Assembly: GCA_026706595.1 (NCBI GenBank)
Contig: JAPOYL010000009.1
Coordinates: forward strand, 86,687 to 150,686
Direction: 5' to 3'
DNA length: 64,000 bases
Source: Gammaproteobacteria bacterium
GTDB taxonomy: Bacteria > Pseudomonadota > Gammaproteobacteria > UBA4575
Shown here: positions 27,022 through 35,660 of the stretch, one piece after another
Layout of the letters: each line of letters begins with the position of its first letter
Numbering within the stretch: the first letter of the stretch is position 1
Made by a program: the position numbers and the translations under genes
Notes under the pieces: generated by a model
The model's database searches: none
Told to the model about the DNA's origin: nothing
What the model saw: only the letters and a program-made list of their open reading frames with translations

Positions 27022-28074
27022 ATGTCATTTGAGGTTCGGCTGGCAACCTCCGGGGAACGCTTTCATGCAGAAGCGCATGAATCGATCCTTGATGCGGCCA
27101 TTCGTGCAGGAATTCCCCTCAACTATGGCTGCAGCAACGGCAATTGCGGCCTGTGCAAGGCGAAAATCGTGAGTGGCAACACCAAGCTGTTGCGCACCCA
27201 TGACTTTGTGATTCGGGAAGCCGAGAAAATCCAGGGTCATGCCCTGATGTGTTCGAATGCCTGCCAGAGTGATGTGGTGATTGACGCGGAGATTGCAGAG
27301 GTTCCTGACGATATCCCGGTGCAGGAGCTACGTGTCAAGGTGCGAAAAATCGACCGTATCAGCGATGATCTTGTGATCATTACTGCCCAGGTTCCACGCA
27401 GCATTCGCCTGAGATTTCTGGCAGGCCAGTACATGCAGGTAACGGATGCCCAACAGGAGTCACATCACTATGCCATCGCCAGTTGTCCGTGCGATGCGAA
27501 AAGACTCGAATTTCATGTGCGCAAACAGGAAGGCGATCCGTTTTCCGATACGGTTTTCAACCGCTTGAGCGTAGGGGCATGGCTGGACATACACGGGCCC
27601 TACGGGGACTTCATAATCGATGAGTCCAAAGACAACCCGCTGGTGATGATCGCCTTCGACACCGGTTTTGCGGCAGTCAAGAGTCTGATGGAACACGTCA
27701 CGGATCAGGACAGCGAGCGCCCAATCTACCTGTACTGGCTGGGGTGCGGGGCAGAAGGGCTGTACATGCATAATCTTTGCCGCTCATGGGCCGATGCCCT
27801 GGACCAGTTGACATATGTTCCCATTCATCTGCAGGAAGATATTGTCGATGACCGTTACGAAGGGCTGCTGGGCATAGAGGAGAAACTGTCTTTGGCCCTG
27901 CAGCAGATCGAGCATCTCGAGGATGCGGATGTGTTCACGGCTTTGCCCGATCTGATCACCAAGCTTGTCCGTCAACTGCTCATGCAAAAGGGGTTCCAGT
28001 CCCGCCAGCTTCATCATGAACCGATTCGAGGGAATCCCGATCTGAAATGCATACATCCCGAGGCTGGCACATGA
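27022..28074 (+). CDS. [2Fe-2S] ferredoxin-flavin reductase-like protein with altered nucleotide sites
   Basis: A 350-residue protein with an N-terminal plant-type ferredoxin domain (Cys37, Cys42, Cys45, Cys77) followed by FAD- and NAD-binding-like domains as in phenol hydroxylase or CDP-6-deoxyglucoseen reductases. The usual FAD motif RxYS reads HHYA (148-151), the NAD loop GGTGxAP reads FDTGFAA (212-218) and the C-terminal CGPP motif reads TALPD. Cofactor use may therefore differ. An insert of about 40 residues precedes the last motif. It overlaps the next gene by four bases (ATGA) and may form an operon with the rhodanese gene. Confidence 0.82.
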   Translation: MSFEVRLATSGERFHAEAHESILDAAIRAGIPLNYGCSNGNCGLCKAKIVSGNTKLLRTHDFVIREAEKIQGHALMCSNACQSDVVIDAEIAEVPDDIPVQELRVKVRKIDRISDDLVIITAQVPRSIRLRFLAGQYMQVTDAQQESHHYAIASCPCDAKRLEFHVRKQEGDPFSDTVFNRLSVGAWLDIHGPYGDFIIDESKDNPLVMIAFDTGFAAVKSLMEHVTDQDSERPIYLYWLGCGAEGLYMHNLCRSWADALDQLTYVPIHLQEDIVDDRYEGLLGIEEKLSLALQQIEHLEDADVFTALPDLITKLVRQLLMQKGFQSRQLHHEPIRGNPDLKCIHPEAGT

Positions 28075-28478
28075 CGGACTGCAAATGCAGCTTTGCAGCG
28101 ACCATGATCCGGGAAGACTATGCCTGCGAGAAGGCGCGCATGGTAACCCGTCGGTCGGGTCCGGATATTGCCTGTAGTTCCGAGAATGCGAGTCGCTTGT
28201 GCAGGGATGTGCTGGAAAGGTTCAAGCAAGTGGGGCTGCCCGCATTCGATGCCGAAGATGACCTGCTGAAAACACCGCACAGCGTGTATGTCAAAATCCA
28301 GTACGGAGGGCTGCTGGGGCTGACCCGTGATGTGATGCATACGCCTGCAGGACATGTTGAAAACATTTTCCAGTCGGTCACCCAGGCCGTGAAGCACTAT
28401 CACTCTATTGAGGAGATCCCCTGCCAAAACTATGTGCAGAGCATGAAGAAATTTAAAGTCGGGCGTAAAAGAAGATAA
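28071..28478 (+). CDS. Hypothetical protein coupled to the ferredoxin reductase
   Basis: A 135-residue soluble protein that starts MTDCKCSF and has cysteines at 4, 6, 18, 34 and 43, then a helical C-terminal half (NIFQSVTQAVKHYHS). The N-terminal cysteines could bind metal, which is inference. The ATG overlaps the reductase stop by four bases, so the two proteins are probably made in step and may interact. The family is not recognised. Confidence 0.7.
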   Translation: MTDCKCSFAATMIREDYACEKARMVTRRSGPDIACSSENASRLCRDVLERFKQVGLPAFDAEDDLLKTPHSVYVKIQYGGLLGLTRDVMHTPAGHVENIFQSVTQAVKHYHSIEEIPCQNYVQSMKKFKVGRKRR

Positions 28479-28510
28479 ACTAAACACCCGAACTGGCGGA
28501 GGGACCCCTG

Positions 28511-29359
28511 ATGGGCTACCACACAATAATCTCGACGGAAGATCTGTCTCGAAACCTGGATCAGGAAAACTGGTTTATCTTTGACTGCAGGTACCTCCTC
28601 AAGGAACCTGAAGGCGGTCTGAACAAGTTCAGAAAGGGCCATATCCCCGGCGCACAGTATGCAGACATGGATCAGGACCTGTCTTCCCCAATGTCACAGA
28701 CATCAGGGCGTCACCCGCTGCCAGGTGCAGACAGTTTCGTGGAGAAGCTGTGTGTGTGGGGCGTGCAGAATGACTCCCAGGTAGTTTGTTACGATGATCT
28801 CTCAGGTGCCTTTGCCGCGCGTATGTGGTGGTTGCTCAACTGGGTTGGCCATAAAAACGTCGCAGTGCTGGATGGTGGAATCAAGAAGTGGATGGCTGAG
28901 GGGCGAGTACTTGAGACGGTGACCCGGGACAGACCGCGCAGCTCATTTGCTGGCCAGGCCGATGCGGCGATGTGTGTGGATATAGAATTTGTACAGCAAC
29001 AGCTTGAACAGGAGGAAATCCGCCTGCTGGATGCCCGGTCTGCCGAAAGATTCACAGGCAAGGACCTGAAAACCGACCCGGTGCCCGGGCATGTGCCCGG
29101 GGCCACCAGCTGCCCCTTTGCAGGTAATCTCGACCAAGAGAAGGTATTTTTGACTGCCGCCGAGTTGATGCGCCGCTATGAGCCCTGGTTCTCAGAACGT
29201 CAGCCGGAGCAGATTATCAACATGTGTGGTTCGGGCGTTACGGCCTGCCACAACATCCTTGCAACGAGGATTGCAGGGCTTCCCTGGACACGACTGTATG
29301 TCGGCTCATGGAGCGAGTGGATAAAAGATCCCGCACGACCTGTCGCGACTGGAGACTAG
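28511..29359 (+). CDS. Tandem-rhodanese sulfurtransferase (SseA-like)
   Basis: Two-domain sulfurtransferase of 282 residues. The N-terminal domain carries no catalytic Cys loop (CYDDLSGAFAARMWW), the C-terminal domain has the active-site loop CGSGVTA with Cys229, the pattern of 3-mercaptopyruvate or thiosulfate sulfurtransferases. GGAGGG stands seven bases before the ATG. It follows the reductase-linked hypothetical gene by 32 bases and precedes a NUDIX gene by 25. A role in handling sulfane sulfur fits the organism, but donor and acceptor are unknown. Confidence 0.9.
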   Translation: MGYHTIISTEDLSRNLDQENWFIFDCRYLLKEPEGGLNKFRKGHIPGAQYADMDQDLSSPMSQTSGRHPLPGADSFVEKLCVWGVQNDSQVVCYDDLSGAFAARMWWLLNWVGHKNVAVLDGGIKKWMAEGRVLETVTRDRPRSSFAGQADAAMCVDIEFVQQQLEQEEIRLLDARSAERFTGKDLKTDPVPGHVPGATSCPFAGNLDQEKVFLTAAELMRRYEPWFSERQPEQIINMCGSGVTACHNILATRIAGLPWTRLYVGSWSEWIKDPARPVATGD

Positions 29360-29384
29360 TGGCTTCTCTGGATGAGGTGATCGT

Positions 29385-29948
29385 TTGAAATTTTGTAGCA
29401 GTTGTGGTTCTGCAGATATTTCGTTAACCGTACCCGATGGCGACAACAGGCCGCGTTTCGTGTGCACGTCCTGTCAGGAAATTTTTTATCACAACCCGAA
29501 AATTGTTGCCGGGTGCATCGCAGAGTGGCAGGGCCGCATCCTGATGTGCAAACGAGCCATCGAACCACGCTATGGGAAGTGGACATTGCCGGCGGGGTTT
29601 ATGGAGAATCAGGAAACCACCCTTGAGGCCGCTGCACGTGAAACACATGAAGAGGCCAAGGCAGAAGTGGTGAATCTGAGCCTCTACAGCCTCTACAACC
29701 TTCCCCATATCAATCAGGTGTATCTGATATTCCGCGGTGTCCTCGTAGAAGGGCGTGCAAGCCCGGGTGCGGAGAGCCTGGAAGTCGCATTGATGGACGA
29801 GTCAGACGTTCCATGGCAGGACATTGCCTTTCCGGTGATCCGGGAAAGTCTGGAGCTGTATTTCGACGACAAGCAGAATAACAGCTTCCCGCTACACTAT
29901 GGCGATATGCGCAGGCTGGGCCACAATTATGAAATCACCCGTTATTGA
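29385..29948 (+). CDS. Zinc-ribbon NUDIX hydrolase
   Basis: A 187-residue NUDIX protein. Cys4, Cys7, Cys27 and Cys30 form a zinc ribbon; the NUDIX box runs from AGFMENQE to ARETHEEAKAE with all catalytic glutamates. Family members are commonly annotated as NADH pyrophosphatase-like or ADP-ribose hydrolases. The start is TTG at 29385, giving MKFCSSCG as in relatives, with GAGGTGA upstream at good distance. It seems to be co-transcribed with the rhodanese gene. Confidence 0.88.
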   Translation: MKFCSSCGSADISLTVPDGDNRPRFVCTSCQEIFYHNPKIVAGCIAEWQGRILMCKRAIEPRYGKWTLPAGFMENQETTLEAAARETHEEAKAEVVNLSLYSLYNLPHINQVYLIFRGVLVEGRASPGAESLEVALMDESDVPWQDIAFPVIRESLELYFDDKQNNSFPLHYGDMRRLGHNYEITRY

Positions 29949-29978
29949 CAGTATCGGCGACGCCAAAGACTGAGGCGC

Positions 29979-30356
29979 ATGGGCGCTGAAAAATCGCTGC
30001 TTTCGATCGTCGAGCTGGGTGGGTATCCTGATTTTGTTCCGCTTTACAAGCGTTACGGGTACACAACCCGCGTGGTATTCAGCATGCGCAAGGCACTGGT
30101 GGCGCTGAAAAAGCTCAAGCCGCATGTGGTGGTTGCAGAGTTCAACTACCAGTCCGATTTCAGGGACCGCACCAGCAGTCTGGAATCACTGATTGCGGTA
30201 GCCCAGCAAAACCCGCAGATGCACCTGATCGTGTTCTATGAACATGAATACGCCCACCAGCTGGACAAGCTGTGCGAGCGGTACCGGTTTTTTGCAACGT
30301 TCCAGTACCCCATCGAGGAGGCGCATATCCAATCCGCGCTGGACCGCCTGGGGTGA
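29979..30356 (+). CDS. Hypothetical receiver-like protein, 125 residues
   Basis: The order of hydrophobic strands (LLSIVEL, HVVVAEFNY, MHLIVFYEHE, FFATFQYP) and helices resembles a response-regulator receiver domain, but the phosphoacceptor Asp position reads Glu (VVVAEFNY) and the conserved Lys-Pro is Tyr-Pro. I therefore read it as a possible pseudo-receiver, or simply a similar Rossmann-like fold. GAGG precedes the ATG by four bases. It is 30 bases after the NUDIX gene and converges with bolA. Confidence 0.65.
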   Translation: MGAEKSLLSIVELGGYPDFVPLYKRYGYTTRVVFSMRKALVALKKLKPHVVVAEFNYQSDFRDRTSSLESLIAVAQQNPQMHLIVFYEHEYAHQLDKLCERYRFFATFQYPIEEAHIQSALDRLG

Positions 30357-30370
30357 GGATATCCGGGGTG

Positions 30371-30688
30371 TCAGCCGGCTTTTGACCCGCCCATGCACGG
30401 CGGGGATTTCCTGATTTCGCCGTTCTTGGACTGCCATTCTTCGGGGGTGTATGTGTGCAGCGACAAGGCATGCACGGTACCCGCCAGCTCTTCTGCGAGC
30501 AGCCGGTTCAAAATGCGGTGTCTGGCCACCGGCAGCTTGCCGTCAAACTCGCGACTGACTACGGTCACCTTGAAATGTGATTCTGATCCGGGCGCCACGT
30601 TATGCATGTGGCTTTCGTTTGCCACTTCGAGGAAGACAGGCTGCAGCGCACCCTGGATCTTGTGTTCGATGCTTGTCTGTATGACCAT
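30371..30688 (-). CDS. bolA: BolA family protein
   Basis: A 105-residue BolA protein with the class II KH-like fold. ESHMHN and GSESHFKVTVVS carry the conserved histidines; the hydrophobic FDGKLPVARHRILNRLL and the HALSLHTYTPEEW segment are family hallmarks. BolA works with monothiol glutaredoxins in iron-sulfur homeostasis and affects morphology and biofilm in E. coli. It is last in a minus-strand run trhO-tatD-bolA, 53 bases after tatD. Confidence 0.93.
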   Translation of the reverse strand: MVIQTSIEHKIQGALQPVFLEVANESHMHNVAPGSESHFKVTVVSREFDGKLPVARHRILNRLLAEELAGTVHALSLHTYTPEEWQSKNGEIRKSPPCMGGSKAG

Positions 30689-30741
30689 TTCGTACCTATA
30701 GCAGTCGTGGGGTACTCAGGCCATATCCAGTTTGAGAGAAC

Positions 30742-31542
30742 CTATCCGATCGAAAAGAAATCCTTGGCCGTTCGGGTCGTTTCCATTGCGGCCTGCGTTT
30801 CAGAGATTCCCCGGCAGTCTGCCACGGTACGCAAAATATGCGGCAGGTATGCCGGCTCATTGCGCCTGCCCCTGGGCTTTGGAAAAGTGGCATCGGCAGG
30901 CAGATTCCTGGGCAACAGGTAGGGCGCATCGGTTTCGATCATCAGACGGTTGGCAGGAATACGCGGGATGATTTCGTGCAAATGCCGACCCCGTCGTTCA
31001 TCACAGATCCAACCAGTAATGCCGATATGGCAGTCCAGGTCAATATAGCAGTCAAGTTCGTTGGCAGAGCCGGTGAAACAGTGTGTTACCACACGTGTGA
31101 GCCGATCGCGGATTCGGGTCAGTATTCTGGCAAAGTCCGCATGTGCGTCCCGCTGGTGCAAAAACCCAGGCAGTGCAAGTTCAGCAGCCAGTTCGAGCTG
31201 GGCCTGAAACGCTGCTTTTTGCTGGGCCGGGCTCGAATAGTTGCGGTTATAGTCCAGTCCTGTCTCGCCGATGGCTGAGACCTTCTCATGCGCTGCAATT
31301 TGCTGCAGCCGATGGAGGGATTCATCCGAAAATTCCCTTGCCAGATGAGGGTGGATACCAGCTGTGGCCGAGGCGTCCTCGTACTGTGCACAAAGCCGTA
31401 TCGCATGCTCGCTGTCCGCCACGCTCGATCCCGTGATGACAAAATGCCGAACGCCTGCCTGCCGTGCACGTTCGACCACCTGCGCTTCATCGTTTCGGAA
31501 GGTGTCGCTGGTGAAGTTGAAACAGATGTCGACGAGTTCCAT
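30742..31542 (-). CDS. tatD: TatD family metal-dependent DNase
   Basis: A 266-residue TIM-barrel hydrolase. Like E. coli TatD, and unlike YcfH/YjjV, it lacks the N-terminal HxH (it reads VDICFNFTSDTF) but has the metal-binding segments TAGIHPH, AIGETGLDYNRN, THCFTG and IETDAPYL. It should be a 3'-5' exonuclease. The start MELVDIC at 31542 is one base after the trhO stop. Upstream in-frame residues lie inside trhO and are noise. Confidence 0.92.
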   Translation of the reverse strand: MELVDICFNFTSDTFRNDEAQVVERARQAGVRHFVITGSSVADSEHAIRLCAQYEDASATAGIHPHLAREFSDESLHRLQQIAAHEKVSAIGETGLDYNRNYSSPAQQKAAFQAQLELAAELALPGFLHQRDAHADFARILTRIRDRLTRVVTHCFTGSANELDCYIDLDCHIGITGWICDERRGRHLHEIIPRIPANRLMIETDAPYLLPRNLPADATFPKPRGRRNEPAYLPHILRTVADCRGISETQAAMETTRTAKDFFSIG

Positions 31543-31543
31543 G

Positions 31544-32368
31544 CTACGTCTGGCCTGCTGCTTCAGGCTGGCTGCAGGAGGTGCACAGTTGCATCTCATC
31601 CACTTCCAAAACGGTCTGGCAGATGCGACAAAGCCTGGTGAAAGTTGGCCTGAGCATACAGTCAAGACTGACACGCTCGTCGAACACAAAACAGTCTCCG
31701 TGCCAGTACTCGTCCTTGAATTTTTTAAGATAGTCCAGCACTCCCCCCTTGAGCTGGTAGACCTCCTTGAAACCTAGGCTGGCAACGTAGGGGGCACCCT
31801 TTTCGCAACGGATTCCCCCCGTACAGAATGTGACCAGAGGTTTTTCTTTCGCCAGCCTTGCAAGCCTGGGAGTGGCACTTTTCAATTCCCTGAAATGCCG
31901 TAACCCGAGATGTGTCGCATGGTCAAAGGTCCCGAGTTCATATTCAAAGCTGTTGCGCAAGTCCAGCAAAGTGATTTCACGCCCGGCACTGAGCCACCTT
32001 CTGAGTTCGTCACTGGTGATGTAGGAAGAATGTACGGGACCCTGATCGCGTGCAGGCCCATCTGGCTCAGGGTCCGGCACCAGCTGCCTGCGGGTTTTCA
32101 CCAGCAGGCGTTTAAAGGGGATCGTGTCTGAATGGGTGGCACTCAGTAGCAGACGATCAAAGCCACAAACCGTGCCCAGCTGGTCCAGTGCATAGTCAAC
32201 ATCGGTTGCAGATCCTGCCAGGCTCAGGTTGATTCCTTCCGGGCTGACAAACACGGTCCCCTTCAGGTGGGTTCGTGCGCACAAGGCCTGCACTTGCATG
32301 TGCACAGTGCTGACATCCGCCACAGTTTTGAACTGATAGCCTGCAATGTTGGTGATCGAATTTGTCAT
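31544..32368 (-). CDS. trhO: tRNA uridine(34) hydroxylase, rhodanese family
   Basis: TrhO (formerly YceA) installs the 5-hydroxyl of uridine-34 in some tRNAs. The 274-residue protein has the N-terminal acylphosphatase-like domain (LKGTVFVSPEGINLSLAG) and a central rhodanese domain with active loop CTGGIRCEK (Cys182, Cys188). A C-terminal Cys-rich segment (CRICQTVLEVDEMQLCTSC) may bind zinc. It is first in trhO-tatD-bolA and divergent from pepN, with 73 bases between. Confidence 0.92.
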   Translation of the reverse strand: MTNSITNIAGYQFKTVADVSTVHMQVQALCARTHLKGTVFVSPEGINLSLAGSATDVDYALDQLGTVCGFDRLLLSATHSDTIPFKRLLVKTRRQLVPDPEPDGPARDQGPVHSSYITSDELRRWLSAGREITLLDLRNSFEYELGTFDHATHLGLRHFRELKSATPRLARLAKEKPLVTFCTGGIRCEKGAPYVASLGFKEVYQLKGGVLDYLKKFKDEYWHGDCFVFDERVSLDCMLRPTFTRLCRICQTVLEVDEMQLCTSCSQPEAAGQT

Positions 32369-32441
32369 GTGCAGTGGGGGCGATGAAATTCATCCGGGTT
32401 TTGCTTATGCTGTGCGCTTCACCAGGACTCCCGCAGGCATT

Positions 32442-35096
32442 ATGAAAGAAGGTCATCCTCAGCCGATATACCTGAAGGATTATACACCCCCGTCTTATCT
32501 GATTACGCATGTTCACCTGGCGTTTCAGTTCGGTGAGGAGTCCACGGTAGTCACCTCCAAACTTCAGGTGGTTCGCAATCCGGACATGGCAGGCTCGGAT
32601 ACAGCGCTGGTGCTGGATGGTGAAAACCTGGAACTGAACCATGTTGAACTTGACGGGCAACGCCTGCCCGCCGGACAGTTCACGCAGACTAGCCGGACCC
32701 TGCTGATCTCCGAGGTGCCGGCAAAGTTCGAACTGGGCATTCAAACGACGATCACCCCGCAAACCAATACCTCCCTGGAAGGCCTGTACAAATCCAGCGG
32801 GAATTTCTGTACCCAGTGCGAAGCTCAGGGATTTCGAAAGATCACCTATTTTCTGGATCGTCCTGACGTGATGTCGGTCTATACCGTGCGCCTGCAGGCG
32901 GACAAGGCCCGCTACCCGGTCTTGCTGGCCAACGGCAACCCGGTGGAGCAGGGTGATTGCGATGATGGCCAGCATTTCGCAGTGTGGGAAGATCCTTTCC
33001 CCAAACCCTGTTATCTGTTTGCCCTGGTTGCTGCAGACCTGGTGTATTTGCAGGGCAGCCACCGCACCGCATCGGGCAAGGACATCGTCTTGCGCATCTA
33101 CACGGAAAAGCATAATGCCGACAAATGTGCACATGCGCTTCGCTCCTTGCAAAAAGCGATGCATTGGGATGAACAGCGTTTCGGACTTGAATGCGACCTG
33201 GATATCTACATGATCGTGGCTGTGGACGATTTCAACATGGGGGCCATGGAGAACAAAGGGCTCAACATCTTCAATTCGAGTTGTGTTCTTGCCCGTCCTG
33301 ATACCGCAACCGATATGGACTACATGACGATTGAGGCCGTGGTGGCGCATGAGTACTTCCACAACTGGACAGGGAACCGCGTGACTTGCCGGGACTGGTT
33401 CCAGTTAAGCCTCAAGGAAGGGCTAACCGTTTTCAGGGACCAGGAGTTCACCGCGGATGTAACCTCAAGGGCGGTGAAACGTATCCACGACGTGCGTTAT
33501 TTACGCACTTACCAGTTTGCAGAGGATGCTAGCCCCATGGCACACCCGGTACGACCGGCTTCCTACCTGGAAATCAATAATTTCTACACCCTCACCGTGT
33601 ATGAGAAAGGTGCTGAGATCGTACGCATGTACCAGAGCATGTTTGGCACGGATGGATTCCGCAAGGGCATGGACCTGTACTTCCAGCGTCACGACGGCCA
33701 GGCGGTGACCACGGATGATTTCGCAGCGGCGATGGCCGATGCCAACGCTGCAGACCTGACACAGTTCAAGCGCTGGTATGAGCAGGCAGGCACACCGGTT
33801 CTGGAAGTGGATGATCTGTGGGATGGCACATCCTGTACATACAAACTCATTTTCAGGCAGTCCTGTCCACCTACCTCGGAAAGCGAGTCGAAACAGCCTT
33901 TTGTAATCCCCGTCAAGTTCTCGTTGCTGGACTCCTCAAGTGGCGATGTCCTTTCTCTGGAATCCGGTGTGCATGGCCTTGGCGGTGGTGCAAGCACTGT
34001 ATTGCTTGTCGATGATTCGCAGCAGACCTTCGTATTCAGAAACATAGAAAAGAAGCCGGTGCCTGATTTGCTGCAGGAATTTTCTGCACCGGTACGTGTG
34101 CGCTTTGACTACAGCAACGCGCAGCTTGCCTGGCTTTTGAAGCACTCGCCGGATGCCTTCAACCGCTGGAATGCGGGTAACCGGCTGGCACTGAACGTGT
34201 TGCTGGAGTGGGTCACGGGCTCAAAAAGTCCTGAAGTTTCGGATTCCGTTTCTGAATTGAAACAGGCGCTGGAGCACACGATACAGGCTGACACGCCAGA
34301 CCTGAGTTTTCTGGCCGAGTTGCTTATTTTACCGAGTGAGAGGGATGTGGAAGAACATCTGGACGAGGTCGACATGCAAAAAGTTGTATCTGCATGTGAT
34401 CAGTTGTCGCTGTCTGTGGCGCGGTATCTGGAACAGGATCTGCTCAGGATTTACCAGGCTTGCCACAGGGAGGATGAATACCGCTACAGTACGGAGGAAA
34501 TGGCACGCAGACGGTTACAGAATGCCTGTTTGCAATTGCTGACTACCCTGGACGAGGACGAATACAGGAGGTTGGCACTAAAGCAGTTTGTCAGGGCGAG
34601 TAACATGACCGAGCAGGCGGGCGCCATCAGGGCCTTGCTGCATCGGGAATGCGATGAACGCGAGCAGGTGCTTTCCTCATTTGAGCAGCAATGGTCACAT
34701 GATCCGCTGGTCATGGAAAAATGGTTTGCATTCCAGGCGCTTTCGAGAGTCCCGGGTGTGCTGGAGAACGTCAAAAGCCTGATGGGACACTCCCTGTTCA
34801 GCTTGCAAAATCCCAACAAGGTGCGTGCTCTGATCGGTGTGTTTTCGGGAAACCCCTGTGCATTCCATGAACCCGATGGCAGCGGGTATGCGTTTGTTGC
34901 AGAACAGGTACTGGCTTTGGACAAGCTCAATCCCCAGGTTGCCTCACGCCTGGCCCGCTCATTGATGCGCTGGCGAAAGTACTCCACTCCCTGCAGGCAT
35001 AAGATGCATGAACAGCTGGAGCGTATTGCAGCACACCGGAACCTTTCAGGGGATGTGTATGAGATCGTTTCAAAGAGCCTGAAGTCTGCGCAATGA
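32442..35096 (+). CDS. pepN: Aminopeptidase N
   Basis: M1 zinc aminopeptidase of 884 residues that removes N-terminal residues from cytosolic peptides. MGAMENKGLN is the exopeptidase GAMEN-type motif; HEYFHNWTGNR with the downstream Glu in LKEGLTVFRDQEF is the HExxH-x18-E zinc site. Length is close to E. coli PepN (870). The start MKEGHPQPIYLKDY at 32442 is chosen by similarity; 32 further upstream residues in frame have none. A CDGSH gene follows by 49 bases. Confidence 0.96.
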   Translation: MKEGHPQPIYLKDYTPPSYLITHVHLAFQFGEESTVVTSKLQVVRNPDMAGSDTALVLDGENLELNHVELDGQRLPAGQFTQTSRTLLISEVPAKFELGIQTTITPQTNTSLEGLYKSSGNFCTQCEAQGFRKITYFLDRPDVMSVYTVRLQADKARYPVLLANGNPVEQGDCDDGQHFAVWEDPFPKPCYLFALVAADLVYLQGSHRTASGKDIVLRIYTEKHNADKCAHALRSLQKAMHWDEQRFGLECDLDIYMIVAVDDFNMGAMENKGLNIFNSSCVLARPDTATDMDYMTIEAVVAHEYFHNWTGNRVTCRDWFQLSLKEGLTVFRDQEFTADVTSRAVKRIHDVRYLRTYQFAEDASPMAHPVRPASYLEINNFYTLTVYEKGAEIVRMYQSMFGTDGFRKGMDLYFQRHDGQAVTTDDFAAAMADANAADLTQFKRWYEQAGTPVLEVDDLWDGTSCTYKLIFRQSCPPTSESESKQPFVIPVKFSLLDSSSGDVLSLESGVHGLGGGASTVLLVDDSQQTFVFRNIEKKPVPDLLQEFSAPVRVRFDYSNAQLAWLLKHSPDAFNRWNAGNRLALNVLLEWVTGSKSPEVSDSVSELKQALEHTIQADTPDLSFLAELLILPSERDVEEHLDEVDMQKVVSACDQLSLSVARYLEQDLLRIYQACHREDEYRYSTEEMARRRLQNACLQLLTTLDEDEYRRLALKQFVRASNMTEQAGAIRALLHRECDEREQVLSSFEQQWSHDPLVMEKWFAFQALSRVPGVLENVKSLMGHSLFSLQNPNKVRALIGVFSGNPCAFHEPDGSGYAFVAEQVLALDKLNPQVASRLARSLMRWRKYSTPCRHKMHEQLERIAAHRNLSGDVYEIVSKSLKSAQ

Positions 35097-35145
35097 GTTG
35101 TTGGATTGGATCAATCCCAAGGATTCGCCTGCCTGGAGGCCGATC

Positions 35146-35565
35146 ATGAGTCAGGGAAACAGGATCACTTCCATTGTAGACGGCCCTTTGCACATCACGG
35201 GTCAGCTTGAGCTGTTTGACAGCGAGGGTGAGTTGCTGGAGAAGAGCGAAGAGCTGTACCTGTGCCGTTGTGGAAATTCCAAGAACAAACCCTATTGTGA
35301 CGGGCAGCACGAGGTTACCGGATTCCGGGATGACGGCAAGTTCGTGACTCCGCCCGTGTCACAGGACGACCTGGTCAGCAGCGGGGTTCTGGAAATCAAG
35401 GTGCAGGCCAATGGCCCGCTGATCTTCCGCGGTGTGGCCTGCATCCAGGATACGAAGCAGAAAGAGATCTTGCGCAAGGTCGGGGGGTTATGCCGCTGTC
35501 AGCACAGCAATAACCGTCCGTTTTGCGACGGCACGCATGCGAAAATTGGCTTTACAGACAACTAG
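35146..35565 (+). CDS. CDGSH iron-sulfur protein with two clusters
   Basis: A 139-residue protein with two CDGSH motifs: CRCGNSKNKPYCDGQH and, 80 residues later, CRCQHSNNRPFCDGTH. Each gives the 3-Cys/1-His ligand set of a [2Fe-2S] cluster; the second cluster is in the C-terminal zinc-finger-like domain. Function in bacteria is unclear, with redox or electron-transfer roles likely. ATG at 35146 is chosen; TTG at 35098 would extend the reading frame almost back to the pepN stop. Confidence 0.82.
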   Translation: MSQGNRITSIVDGPLHITGQLELFDSEGELLEKSEELYLCRCGNSKNKPYCDGQHEVTGFRDDGKFVTPPVSQDDLVSSGVLEIKVQANGPLIFRGVACIQDTKQKEILRKVGGLCRCQHSNNRPFCDGTHAKIGFTDN

Positions 35566-35660
35566 CCCTGTAGACGGACCCTAAAAGGCTCGTTGAGCCA
35601 CGCAAGCAGGTTGTCAACAGTTCAGCCTGGACGCTTCATCCCGGATCGTCTCGCAACCTG

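Noticed and set aside
32196-33362. 388-codon minus-strand reading frame opposite pepN and the trhO start
   Set aside because: Overlaps pepN and has no recognisable protein features.
35587-35599. GGCTC-GTT-GAGCC hairpin between the CDGSH and TonB receptor genes
   Set aside because: Only five pairs and no T-run; too weak to list as a terminator.
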